Below, piece by piece: positions 43,166 through 51,110 of a DNA stretch of 64,000 bases. Source of the DNA: DT-110 sp030148525 (lineage in GTDB: Bacteria > Bacteroidota > Bacteroidia > Chitinophagales > Saprospiraceae); assembly GCA_965227445.1 (NCBI GenBank), contig OZ245751.1, forward strand, positions 2,418,001 through 2,482,000. The letters are read 5' to 3'. The number at the start of each line of letters is the position of its first letter. Positions within the stretch are counted from its first letter, which is position 1. The notes below the pieces were generated by a model that worked only from the letters and a program-made list of their open reading frames with translations, did no database searches and was not told the origin of the DNA. A program made the translations under genes and the position numbers.

Positions 43166-43448
43166 GGTGGTATTGGTTAGGTTTAACAGATTGGTTACCA
43201 TACAAATCTAACCAGTTCAAGCATACCATGCCATGACATTGATCATAGTAAGAAAATAAACCTTCCATTCCTGAAATGGCTGATTTTTTTGCTGTTGCTT
43301 CCGCAAAAAAAGGCCGGCATTGGAAAAATCGTCTCCACTCCCTTGGTGCGCGATCCTCTGGATCGCGGGTTGAGCGTGGAGCGGCGGGCGGAGAGTGCGC
43401 CTGCTTTACCACTAAAGTGGTAATCCGGTGGGTGGGCTGCATTGTTGG

Positions 43449-43620
43449 TCCCACCGCTGAAGCGGATGGGCTTATTTGGCGGGGACCATGGACCTTGAAC
43501 CGTGGACCTTGGACCATCATTCCCACCGCTAAAGCGGGTGGGCTTATTTGGCGGGGACCAGGGACCTTGACCGTAGACCTTGGCCCATCATTCCCACCGT
43601 TAAAGCGGGCGGGCTTATTT
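43449..43620. repeat. Tandem repeat of about 71-72 bp, 2.4 copies
   Basis: Copies begin with TCCCACCG at 43449, 43521 and 43592. Each has a hairpin CCACCGCTAAAGCGGGTGGG (variants differ by a few bases), then CTTATTTGGCGGGGACCA, then heptamers GGACCTT, GAACCGT and GGACCTT. The third copy stops after the hairpin. Confidence 0.75.
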
Positions 43621-43628
43621 AATTCACG

Positions 43629-43679
43629 TTAGGCCATGAGCCGTAAGCCGTAAGCCGTGGAGCGTGAACCGTCCATGGC
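43629..43679. repeat. GCCGTAA heptamer array
   Basis: Units GAGCCGT, AAGCCGT, AAGCCGT, GGAGCGT and GAACCGT run to the flippase stop codon. Only one arm is present. Confidence 0.65.
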
Positions 43680-43681
43680 TA

Positions 43682-45010
43682 CTACGCCATCTGCCACACA
43701 TATACTGCCCATAATACCAGCGTGTAACCCGTCCACCAGCGAAGGTCCACGTATTTGCGTACCCCGATTCCGTGCTTGCGGTACAGGTACCCACAGATCA
43801 ACAGCTTTTCCAACGAAAAGGCAAGCACCGTCGCCAGGGCAACTCCGGTCAGGCCTAGCCAGCGGATCAGCAGGAAGCTGGCCCCGATGTTGACCAGTAA
43901 TTCGATCACCGATATCCACAGTACCACGGTATTATCCTTGAGTCCCACCAATACGGTGCGGGAGAAGATCAGCCGACTGAAAATGATGAGCAGGTAGGTG
44001 TTAAATACGGGCACACTTTCCATAAAATCGGCATTGAAGACGATAGGGAAAAACCAGGTACTGGTTGCGAGCAAAACGATGGAAAGCGGAAACAGGAGGT
44101 GGAACAGCTTGCGCGACTTAACCCGAATGTCCGTAAGGGCTTTATCCAGGTTATCGCGTACTTCCGGCAGCATGGCCGTGCCGAAGGCATGGGCCAGCGC
44201 CAGGGCCAGGGGCAACTCGCGGGCACCGTAGCGGAAGATGGCGAAGGTGCGCTCGTCACCATCGTACCAATAGTTGACCAGCCAGTTATCAAAGGTCTGC
44301 ATCAGTCCGCCCAGCAAGGCATACCCCATCAGGGGCAGGCTTAACACCAACCAGGGGCGGATCAGATCCAAACTGATCCGGGCCTTACTTTTTTGCGAAA
44401 GCAAAAACCATAACCAAGCGTGCTTGCTCAGGGATAAACCAACTAACCCATAAAAGCTCCAAGTGAAGTCATACCCCAGAAAAACCGGCACCAGCATGGC
44501 CACTAAATGCCCGCCAAAGGAAAAAAAGCCGAATTGAAAGATGCGTTTGGGCTGACCGAGCAAGAGGTAGATATTCTCGACCAGATAAGTGGGCATATTA
44601 AAGAGCATATACACCAGGTAAAGCCTGAAATACGGCAGCGAATCTTTTCCGGTAAACACTTCCAGGGCCGGCTGTTGAAACCCTAACAACACCAGAAAAA
44701 AGAACAAACTAATACCTCCGAATACCAGGTAAGCATTAAAAAGGTAGGCGGGCTGATCCTCCTCGCTTTCATCGCTATAACTGGTAAGCAGTCCCTGGAC
44801 GAGTCCCGATACCCAGAAAAAACTCACGGCATAACTAATATACAGCAGTTGCTCGTAGTTGCCGATGGCAGCCGTTGGCAGATACGATTTGGCCAGCAAA
44901 ATGGCCGTAAGAATGGTCGCTCCCTGCCGCATCAGGTGGAAAGCCTGCAGGGCCTTCACGTTGGTGAGCTGCAACAGGGGACGAAGCCAGTTTTTGAGGG
45001 TATTCAGCAA
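43682..45010 (-). CDS. Polysaccharide flippase-like membrane protein (MOP/Wzx type)
   Basis: This 442-residue integral membrane protein has about 12 hydrophobic helices and the look of lipid-linked sugar flippases of the MOP superfamily, which move polysaccharide units across the inner membrane. Segments such as FHLMRQGATILTAILLAKSY, YNYEQ-like NYEQLLYISYAVSFFWVSGL, LPLALALAHAFGTAMLPEV and FVLIRWLGLTGVALATVLAF fit that group. It lies 9 bases downstream of the saccharopine dehydrogenase-like gene, so the two share a transcript. No glycosyltransferase is adjacent, so its sugar is unknown. The family is inferred from topology and motifs, with less certainty about the substrate. Confidence 0.8.
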   Translation of the reverse strand: MLNTLKNWLRPLLQLTNVKALQAFHLMRQGATILTAILLAKSYLPTAAIGNYEQLLYISYAVSFFWVSGLVQGLLTSYSDESEEDQPAYLFNAYLVFGGISLFFFLVLLGFQQPALEVFTGKDSLPYFRLYLVYMLFNMPTYLVENIYLLLGQPKRIFQFGFFSFGGHLVAMLVPVFLGYDFTWSFYGLVGLSLSKHAWLWFLLSQKSKARISLDLIRPWLVLSLPLMGYALLGGLMQTFDNWLVNYWYDGDERTFAIFRYGARELPLALALAHAFGTAMLPEVRDNLDKALTDIRVKSRKLFHLLFPLSIVLLATSTWFFPIVFNADFMESVPVFNTYLLIIFSRLIFSRTVLVGLKDNTVVLWISVIELLVNIGASFLLIRWLGLTGVALATVLAFSLEKLLICGYLYRKHGIGVRKYVDLRWWTGYTLVLWAVYVWQMA

Positions 45011-45019
45011 GTAGTTTTC

Positions 45020-46354
45020 TTAAAGGTTGGTCTCGGTTTCCCGAAAAACAATGCCGTGCTCCTGAAGTTCATCCAGAATGGGACCATACACTTCCCCTAA
45101 TACGGGAATGTGCACTCCGCGGGCCTCGATCTTGCGTTCCATCAGCAGCCGGACCAGAATCCCCAGGGGCAATCCCACTGTTTTAGCCATGGCCGTCTGA
45201 TCGGCATTGTCACCCTTGAGTTGCATGGTTGATTGGACCAGTTTTTTCTGTCCGTGCAACACGTATTCAAATTCGTGGTGCATAATGATCATATCCTTAT
45301 CGTCGGGCCGCAATTCCCACTTTTCACGCAGCAATTGCTCGAGAATTAATGCCGGAGTAGCATTCGGCAAACGGATCTTACGCTTGCGGAACAATCCCAG
45401 CCACTCCAGCTTTTCGATGATTTCCGATTCAACCTCAACCTCCAGCAAGTTGGCCACCCGTTCTTTCACCGATGTGCCGGGGACAGATCCCACATAGGCA
45501 TCCAGCAATTCGTGGTAGCTAAGCTGAGCAGAATCCAGGATGGGGAAATCAGCATCGGTCAGACCAATGCGGACCAGGGCATGCCACGCATCGCAAAACC
45601 CTACGTGCCGCAAAGTTCCGCGAATAATATTCGGAATACCCTCCAGTCCGTACACTTCGCGGTACAGCAAGGAGTCGCGGTTGGGGTATACTTCGTATGT
45701 ACCAAGTCCCGGAACATCCACTACCTTGTGCGATTTGAACAGCCGCTGATAGGGGATGTAGCGGAATTTGCCGTTCTCCAGGTACTGAGCCGTACCCTGC
45801 CCGGCCAACACCACATTGCGGGGGTTCCAGGTAAATTTATAATGCCAGGGATTATCATCACTTTCGGGAGCTACGAGGCCACCGGTATAGGAGCGAAAGG
45901 CCAGTAATTTGCCGCCCTTCTTTTTGATGTCATCGATCACCCGCATGGCCGACATATGGTCGATACCGGGATCGAGGCCCATTTCCCCCATAAAGATGAG
46001 CTCGCGGTTGCGAGCCTCGTCGCCCAGGCGATACATTTCCTGAGACACATAGGAGGCCGTAACCAGGTGTTTTTTTAGCTTTATGCAATCGTGGGCTACT
46101 TCCAGGTGCAGATGAGCAGGCAGCAGGGATACCACCAGGTCGGCTTTGGCGATCAGATCTTTGCGGTCGTTATTTTTCAGTACGTCCAGCCATACAGCTA
46201 ACCCCTGCGGGTGGCCCTTAACCCGGAGCTGGGCTTTTTCAAGGTCCGTATCGGCAACGGTGACAAACCAACCCCGGTCACTGGCTTTGGAAAGAACATA
46301 ATCGATGAGGGAAGAGGAGGAAAGGCCTGCTCCAATGATAAGGATATTGTTCAT
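45020..46354 (-). CDS. Saccharopine dehydrogenase-family oxidoreductase
   Basis: The 444-residue protein is an NAD(P)-dependent oxidoreductase of the saccharopine dehydrogenase (LYS9-like) family. The Rossmann loop is in NNILIIGAGLSSSSLIDYVL at the very N-terminus. Later landmarks are ADLVVSLLPAHLHLEVAHDC, GEMGLDPGIDHMSAMRVIDD, FRSYTGGLVAPESDDNPWHY, FTWNPRNVVLAG and DMIIMHHEFEY. In some bacteria such proteins act in lysine or polyamine metabolism, and the Bacteroidota member's substrate is not settled. It heads a two-gene unit with the flippase and is divergent from cdd across 74 bases. Confidence 0.88.
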   Translation of the reverse strand: MNNILIIGAGLSSSSLIDYVLSKASDRGWFVTVADTDLEKAQLRVKGHPQGLAVWLDVLKNNDRKDLIAKADLVVSLLPAHLHLEVAHDCIKLKKHLVTASYVSQEMYRLGDEARNRELIFMGEMGLDPGIDHMSAMRVIDDIKKKGGKLLAFRSYTGGLVAPESDDNPWHYKFTWNPRNVVLAGQGTAQYLENGKFRYIPYQRLFKSHKVVDVPGLGTYEVYPNRDSLLYREVYGLEGIPNIIRGTLRHVGFCDAWHALVRIGLTDADFPILDSAQLSYHELLDAYVGSVPGTSVKERVANLLEVEVESEIIEKLEWLGLFRKRKIRLPNATPALILEQLLREKWELRPDDKDMIIMHHEFEYVLHGQKKLVQSTMQLKGDNADQTAMAKTVGLPLGILVRLLMERKIEARGVHIPVLGEVYGPILDELQEHGIVFRETETNL

Positions 46355-46428
46355 TGATTGGTATTGTTTTGTTCACACGGTTTTTTGGATAGGGCCTGGA
46401 TACAATAGGTTCACAACGCAAGTCACGC

Positions 46429-46890
46429 ATGCAGGAAAAATTACTTCAAAGTACCTACAAGGAGTTTACCGACATCACAGATTTACCGGCGCAATATAGC
46501 AAACTGCTCGTTCGCGCGAAAGATTGTCTGACCAATTCTTGGTCCCCTTATTCCGACTATAAAGTGGGAGCTGCCGTATTACTGGATAATGGCCAGGTAC
46601 TCGCTGGTGCCAATCAGGAGAATGCTGCCTACCCCATGTGTCTGTGCGCCGAGCGCGTTGCGCTGGGAGCAGTGGCCAGCCAATTTCCAGGCGTACCGCC
46701 GGTAGCCATGGCCATTACGACGGCTAAAGGGTCGGAACCGGCTGCCCCCTGCGGTGCCTGCCGTCAGGTCCTGGCTGAACACGAGTACCGGTTTAAGCAA
46801 CCGATCACCATCATTCTGCAGGCCCAAAGCGGAGTCATCTATGTATTCGATTCGGTGAAACCACTTTTGCCTTTTTCCTTCCACCTTTAA
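46429..46890 (+). CDS. cdd: Cytidine deaminase
   Basis: This 153-residue zinc enzyme converts cytidine and deoxycytidine to uridine and deoxyuridine in pyrimidine salvage. The zinc site is complete: CAERVALGAVAS (Cys-Ala-Glu with the catalytic Glu) and PCGACRQVLAEH with its two cysteines. YSDYKVGAAVLLDNGQVLAGANQENAAYPM precedes it, as in tetrameric bacterial enzymes, and KPLLPFSF ends it. Length is that of the homotetrameric class. The gene is divergent from the saccharopine dehydrogenase-like gene. A heptamer hairpin begins 2 bases after the stop and separates it from the SLC13 transporter. Confidence 0.95.
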   Translation: MQEKLLQSTYKEFTDITDLPAQYSKLLVRAKDCLTNSWSPYSDYKVGAAVLLDNGQVLAGANQENAAYPMCLCAERVALGAVASQFPGVPPVAMAITTAKGSEPAAPCGACRQVLAEHEYRFKQPITIILQAQSGVIYVFDSVKPLLPFSFHL

Positions 46891-46891
46891 A

Positions 46892-46978
46892 TCAGGTATG
46901 AGGTTTGAGGTGTGAGGTGTGAGATTAGGTTAGAGGTTACCTCACACCTCAAACCTCAAACCTCATACCTCATACCTG
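46892..46978. repeat. GGTTTGA/GAGGTGT heptamer hairpin
   Basis: The left arm (ATCAGGTATGAGGTTTGAGG, then GTGTGAG units) faces the right arm (CCTCACA, CCTCAAA, CCTCATA units, end TACCTGTTTT). It lies between cdd and the SLC13 gene on the same strand. Confidence 0.75.
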
Positions 46979-47012
46979 TTTTGTACATTAGCGCTCGCAC
47001 CCAACAGACCCT

Positions 47013-48800
47013 ATGGACGTATACATCACGATTGGTGTTATCCTGATGACGGTGATCTTATTTATCACCGAAAAGCTATCGGTCGACCTGGTAGCCATGC
47101 TCGCTATGATCATTCTGGTAGTGACGGGGGTGATAAGTCCGGAAGACGGGGTATCAGGCTTTAGTAATAAGGCTACAATCACGGTGGCCTTCATGTTTGT
47201 GTTATCAGCGGCCTTGTTAAAGACGGGGGCTTTACAAAACCTCGCTTTTTCGGTAGGCAAATTATTCAAGCGTCGATATGCCCTGGGAGTGGCCACCATG
47301 ATGGGCGTTATTGCCATCATTTCGGCCTTTGTAAATAATACGCCGGTAGTGGCGGTGTTCATCCCGGTGGTTATCCAAATCGCCTTTACTTCGGGTCACG
47401 CTCCGGAAAAAATGCTCATTCCCCTCTCCTACGCCTCCATCATGGGCGGTATGTGTACCCTAATCGGCACCTCCACCAACCTGCTGGTCAGTGGTATTGC
47501 CGAAAGTTATGGGTTGGAGCCTTTCACTCTTTTTGAGTTGACTGCCCTTGGGGTCATTTTATCTTTTGCCGGGATGATCTACATGTTCTTCGTTGGCAAT
47601 CGTTTGTTGCCTTCGGATCGGCGTCCCGAGAATCTGCAGGAAGGTTTTCAGCTACGCGATTACATCTGCGAGATCAAGCTACTGGATGGTAACGAATCGG
47701 CAGGGGCACGCATCATGGATTCCCCGCTTATTCGCGATCTCAACCTCGATATACTGGAAATACGCCGCAATGGCCTGACCTTCAACCTTCCGCAGGGTGA
47801 CTTCGTCCTCCAAGCCGATGATGTACTGAAGGTGCGCAGCGATATACAAAAGATCAAATCCCTTAAAGAGCGCGTGAAGGTTGTTGATGATGATGCACTC
47901 CAGGTCGGCCGCAATCACTTACGTGAAAAAAACGCCTCCCTGCTAGAGCTGGTTATCACCTCTGATTCGCCTTTTATCAATAAGACCCTGCGGGAGATCG
48001 ACTTCCGCCGGCAGTTCCGGGCCACAGCCCTGGCCATCCGTCACCGCCAATCCATCGTCCACGAAAAGCTGTACGGGGTATCTCTGCAAGCCGGTGATAT
48101 AATCCTGGCCGAGGTCAAAACCCACTACATACCGGAGTTAAAAAAACGGGAGAACAAGACCAACGCTCCCTTTGTAATACTATCGGAAGACCACCTTTCC
48201 GACTTCAATCGTCGCCAGTTTGCCATCGTAATCACGGTAGCCCTGGGAATCGTGCTATCGGCCAGTTTACAACTGCTTCCCATCATGGTCTCGGTGATTT
48301 CCGGAGTACTGCTGCTGGTCACTCTGGGCGTGATCTCTATGCAGGAGATGTACCGGGCCATTAACTGGAAGATCATATTTCTGCTCGCCGGGGCACTCAG
48401 TCTTGGCAAGGCTATGGCCAATAGCGGCCTCGACCAGCAACTGGCGGGCATCCTGGTCGACCAGCTCGCCGATTACGGCCCCTGGGTGGTCGTCGCCGGC
48501 CTGTATTTGATGACCTCAATACTTACCGAACTCATGTCGAACAGTGCCACGGCTGCGCTGCTGGCACCCATCGCCATTGCCACGGCTAATCAATTGGGGA
48601 TTAACCCAATGCCACTCCTGGTGGCCGTCACCATTGCCGCCTCCGCCAGCTTCATGACGCCCATCGGCTACCAGACCAACACCATGGTGTACAGTGCGGG
48701 ACGGTATAAGTTCCTCGATTTTTTCCGGGTAGGTGTATGGCTAAATTTGCTATTGTGGTTGTTGTCAAGTGCCTTGATACCGGCGTTGTTTCCGTTTTAG
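47013..48800 (+). CDS. SLC13/DASS-type anion symporter with two TrkA_C domains
   Basis: This 595-residue membrane protein should import an anion such as a dicarboxylate, sulfate or phosphate with sodium or protons. About 12 helices are seen. The N-terminal half has FVNNTPVVAVFIPVVIQIAF and the substrate/sodium loop GTSTNLLVSGIAESYG. Two regulatory TrkA_C-like domains lie at about residues 205-290 (CEIKLLDGNESAGARIMDSP onward) and 300-370 (LLELVITSDSPFINKTLREI onward). The second transport half has LTELMSNSATAALLAPIAIA with the partner SNT motif, and TPIGYQTNTMVYSAGRY. This two-TrkA layout is common in bacterial SLC13 members of this length. It converges with the NlpC/P60 gene. Confidence 0.92.
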   Translation: MDVYITIGVILMTVILFITEKLSVDLVAMLAMIILVVTGVISPEDGVSGFSNKATITVAFMFVLSAALLKTGALQNLAFSVGKLFKRRYALGVATMMGVIAIISAFVNNTPVVAVFIPVVIQIAFTSGHAPEKMLIPLSYASIMGGMCTLIGTSTNLLVSGIAESYGLEPFTLFELTALGVILSFAGMIYMFFVGNRLLPSDRRPENLQEGFQLRDYICEIKLLDGNESAGARIMDSPLIRDLNLDILEIRRNGLTFNLPQGDFVLQADDVLKVRSDIQKIKSLKERVKVVDDDALQVGRNHLREKNASLLELVITSDSPFINKTLREIDFRRQFRATALAIRHRQSIVHEKLYGVSLQAGDIILAEVKTHYIPELKKRENKTNAPFVILSEDHLSDFNRRQFAIVITVALGIVLSASLQLLPIMVSVISGVLLLVTLGVISMQEMYRAINWKIIFLLAGALSLGKAMANSGLDQQLAGILVDQLADYGPWVVVAGLYLMTSILTELMSNSATAALLAPIAIATANQLGINPMPLLVAVTIAASASFMTPIGYQTNTMVYSAGRYKFLDFFRVGVWLNLLLWLLSSALIPALFPF

Positions 48801-48822
48801 GAACGAACAATTACAACCCAAT

Positions 48823-49695
48823 TTACGACTCCCTTGACAAGGGCGAAGAGAACAACTCCGTTTGCTGGTTCTGCGTCATTTGGTCGGCCTGGCGGCTCAG
48901 GCGATCCTGGCGGGACATCGGCAATACCCGTTTGGCCAGGCGAAGGCGATGTGTATACCGGCGTTCCTCCTGATGATAGATACCGTAGTGATCAACCAGG
49001 TCGATGCGGACGCCACCGAAGGAATGAATGATCCGCCGGTCCGGCATGATGATCCCCACGTGGGCAATACGGCCGGCTTTATTCTCGAAGAAAGCCAGGT
49101 CACCGGGAGCAGCTTGCTCAACAAAGTCTACGGTCTCACCCTCATCGATCTGCAGGCTGGCTTCGCGCGGCAGGGCAATACCGGCCATGCTGTATACCAA
49201 TTGTACTAATCCAGCCGAATCGACACCGAATGGTGAACGGCCGCCCCAGAGAAAGGGGGTATTCAGGTAGCGCTTGGCAATCTTCAGTATGAAATCCGGA
49301 TTGGGTGAAATATCCGAGGGAGCAATGGCTTGTCCGGAGAAGGTGTAGGGTGTTTCCCCAAGTTTGAAATGCATTCCGTCGAAAGTTGGAAGACGAGCTC
49401 CCATGGTGATGGGCACAAAGTGATCGGGCCCCATCACTGGCTGCACCAATTCCAGACTAAACGCAAAATCTTTTTGGAAGGAATCGAATTCGGAAGGTGT
49501 GATGGATTTGATCTGGCTGGCATCGACCCAACCCACGAAATTGTCATAGGCGCACCGGATTTTCACCCATTGCTTGCCTTTGCGATCCAGTATTTCGAGT
49601 AACTCTCCAAAGAGCAACTGGGAAATCATCTCGCTTTTATGGGAAGAAGAACTTCGGATCGGGATGACACTCAGTGGGCATATTCCGTAATGCAT
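48823..49695 (-). CDS. NlpC/P60-family protein with catalytic Cys replaced by Ser
   Basis: From the ATG at 49695 the product has 290 residues; the earlier ATG at 49824 would prepend 43 residues with no obvious role. The N-terminal part is an SH3-like domain (SQLLFGELLEILDRKGKQWV, NFVGWVDASQIKSI), then a second SH3-like segment, then an NlpC/P60 fold with FLWGGRSPFGVD, PREASLQ, AAPGDLAFFENKAGRIAHVG and SFGGVRIDLVDHYGIY. The normal DCSG catalytic motif reads DSAG here (codons GAT TCG GCT GGA near 49216-49227). The conserved His is kept. The family cuts peptidoglycan peptides, but this one may be inactive or may bind only. There is no clear signal peptide. Confidence 0.88.
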   Translation of the reverse strand: MHYGICPLSVIPIRSSSSHKSEMISQLLFGELLEILDRKGKQWVKIRCAYDNFVGWVDASQIKSITPSEFDSFQKDFAFSLELVQPVMGPDHFVPITMGARLPTFDGMHFKLGETPYTFSGQAIAPSDISPNPDFILKIAKRYLNTPFLWGGRSPFGVDSAGLVQLVYSMAGIALPREASLQIDEGETVDFVEQAAPGDLAFFENKAGRIAHVGIIMPDRRIIHSFGGVRIDLVDHYGIYHQEERRYTHRLRLAKRVLPMSRQDRLSRQADQMTQNQQTELFSSPLSRES

Positions 49696-49830
49696 TCGAT
49701 TCCTGCTTGTGTTAGGTAGGCTAGTAAGGTACGACAATGTGCCAGCTTTTGCAAAAGCAGCTTCCGCGAGCCTATCCAAAATAATAAAGCATCCTCCACT
49801 GCCGTTGGGTAATAGTCCGTACATTTACCG

Positions 49831-49918
49831 CCAACATCAGGTTTGAGGTTTGAGGTTTGGGGTGTGAGGCCAGGGTATTAGGTCTACCTCAAACCTCAAA
49901 CCTCAAACCTCAAACCTG
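49831..49918. repeat. GGTTTGA heptamer hairpin upstream of the PorP/SprF gene
   Basis: ATCAGG then GTTTGAG units on the left face four CTCAAAC units on the right, ending AACCTGTT. The right edge is 6 bases from the next gene's ATG, so it lies in the leader or promoter region of both divergent genes. Confidence 0.75.
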
Positions 49919-49923
49919 TTAAA

Positions 49924-50982
49924 ATGACCCAAAAGCTGTTTACAACATGTCTGATCTGGACGATTTCCCTGGGAGTTCTGTTCGGACAGGATCAGCACTT
50001 CACCCAGTTCTACGCATCTCCGCTTACCCTCAACCCGGCACTGACCGGTTCCTTTCCGGGTAAGTACCGGCTGAGTATGATCTATCGCGATCAGGGACGC
50101 TCCTCCCTGGATGTTCCTTTTACGACTTACTCGGCTTCGGGGGATCTGCGGTTCGGTGTCGAAAGCTTCCGCAAAACGAAAGGCGATGCAGCTGGTGTTG
50201 GGTTCGTCTTTTTCAACGATAAAAGCTCCTCGGTCAACTTTTTTACCAACTATATGGCAGTCACCGGGGCCTTCCACAAATCGCTAAGCAAAGAAGGCGA
50301 CCAGTTTATTTCCCTGGGCTTTCAGGCGGGTATCGCTCAGCGCAATGTGAACTACGACAACTTCACCTTCGACGATCAATTCAATGGTACCAACGGGTAC
50401 ACCGATCCCACCAATGAATTTTTGCCTGAAAATAACTTTTCATACGGCGATTACGCCGTAGGTCTGCACTACTCTTACGCCCCCGAAAAGGGCATTGGTA
50501 TTTTCGTTGGCGGTGCTCTCCACCATATCCTGGAACCGGACATCAGCTTCTACGCCCGGGAACCGGTTGAAGATAATCAGCAGGAGTCAACCTTATACCA
50601 GAAATACACGGCCCACCTGGGCTTACGCATCCCCATCGCCGATCAGATCGAATTGTACCCGCGTGCGCTCGGTTACATACAAGGCCCGCATACCAACTTT
50701 AATGCCGGTACGAACCTCCGCATCGTGGTCGACAATTTCAACGACACAGCCCTCCAGATCGGAGGTTGGGTTCGCGTCACCAATAACGATATCGATATCT
50801 ACACCTCCGACGCCATTATCGGACTGGTAGGACTGGAAATCAACAAATTCCTCCTCGGCTTTAGCTATGATGCCAAGGTATCGCAACTTAATAGCGGGCA
50901 GGGGCTGCGCGGCGCCTTCGAAATATCCCTGACGTTCCTGGGTGAGTACGAAAATGATGGGGTTATGTGTCCGGCCTTTTAG
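49924..50982 (+). CDS. PorP/SprF-family type IX secretion membrane protein
   Basis: This 352-residue outer-membrane protein belongs to the PorP/SprF family, which in Bacteroidota helps place or secrete T9SS cargo, often one per large type B substrate. A signal peptide (CLIWTISLGVLFGQ) is followed by the family opening DQHFTQFYASPLTLNPALTG, with GKYRLSMIYRDQGRS next, then alternating beta-strand segments such as AAGVGFVFFNDKSSSVNFFT, FSYGDYAVGLHYSY, GIFVGGALHHILEP and LGLRIPIADQIELYPRALGY. The last strand ends in an aromatic residue (AF). No adhesin gene is adjacent; the type B adhesin at 28.4 kb is a candidate partner by function only. Confidence 0.92.
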   Translation: MTQKLFTTCLIWTISLGVLFGQDQHFTQFYASPLTLNPALTGSFPGKYRLSMIYRDQGRSSLDVPFTTYSASGDLRFGVESFRKTKGDAAGVGFVFFNDKSSSVNFFTNYMAVTGAFHKSLSKEGDQFISLGFQAGIAQRNVNYDNFTFDDQFNGTNGYTDPTNEFLPENNFSYGDYAVGLHYSYAPEKGIGIFVGGALHHILEPDISFYAREPVEDNQQESTLYQKYTAHLGLRIPIADQIELYPRALGYIQGPHTNFNAGTNLRIVVDNFNDTALQIGGWVRVTNNDIDIYTSDAIIGLVGLEINKFLLGFSYDAKVSQLNSGQGLRGAFEISLTFLGEYENDGVMCPAF

Positions 50983-50994
50983 CTTCCGCTAAAA

Positions 50995-51110
50995 GGAGGT
51001 ATGAGGTTTGAGGCTGGTCAGAGGCTTGGTGTTCGTTGGAATGATCAAGGGTTATAGTTGACATGCCTAGTACCTGACCTCTAACCCCAAACCTCACACC
51101 TCAAACCTCC
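50995..51110. repeat. Heptamer repeat pair between convergent PorP/SprF and ribBA genes
   Basis: The left arm has GTATGAG, GTTTGAG and GGTCAGA units, and the right arm CTGACCT, CTAACCC, CAAACCT, CACACCT and CAAACCT. The middle holds about 50 less-ordered bases. It lies between converging genes and reaches the ribBA stop. Confidence 0.65.

Larger units (their letters stand above)
43202..43681. other. Gene-free spacer rich in tandem and heptamer repeats
   Basis: No gene is seen in these 480 bases. They contain a hairpin ACCACTAAAGTGGT near 43410, the 71-72 bp tandem repeat at 43449-43620, and a GCCGTAA/GCCGTGG heptamer array at 43629-43679. The word GCTTCCGCAAAAAAAGG is at 43298-43314. Confidence 0.7.
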
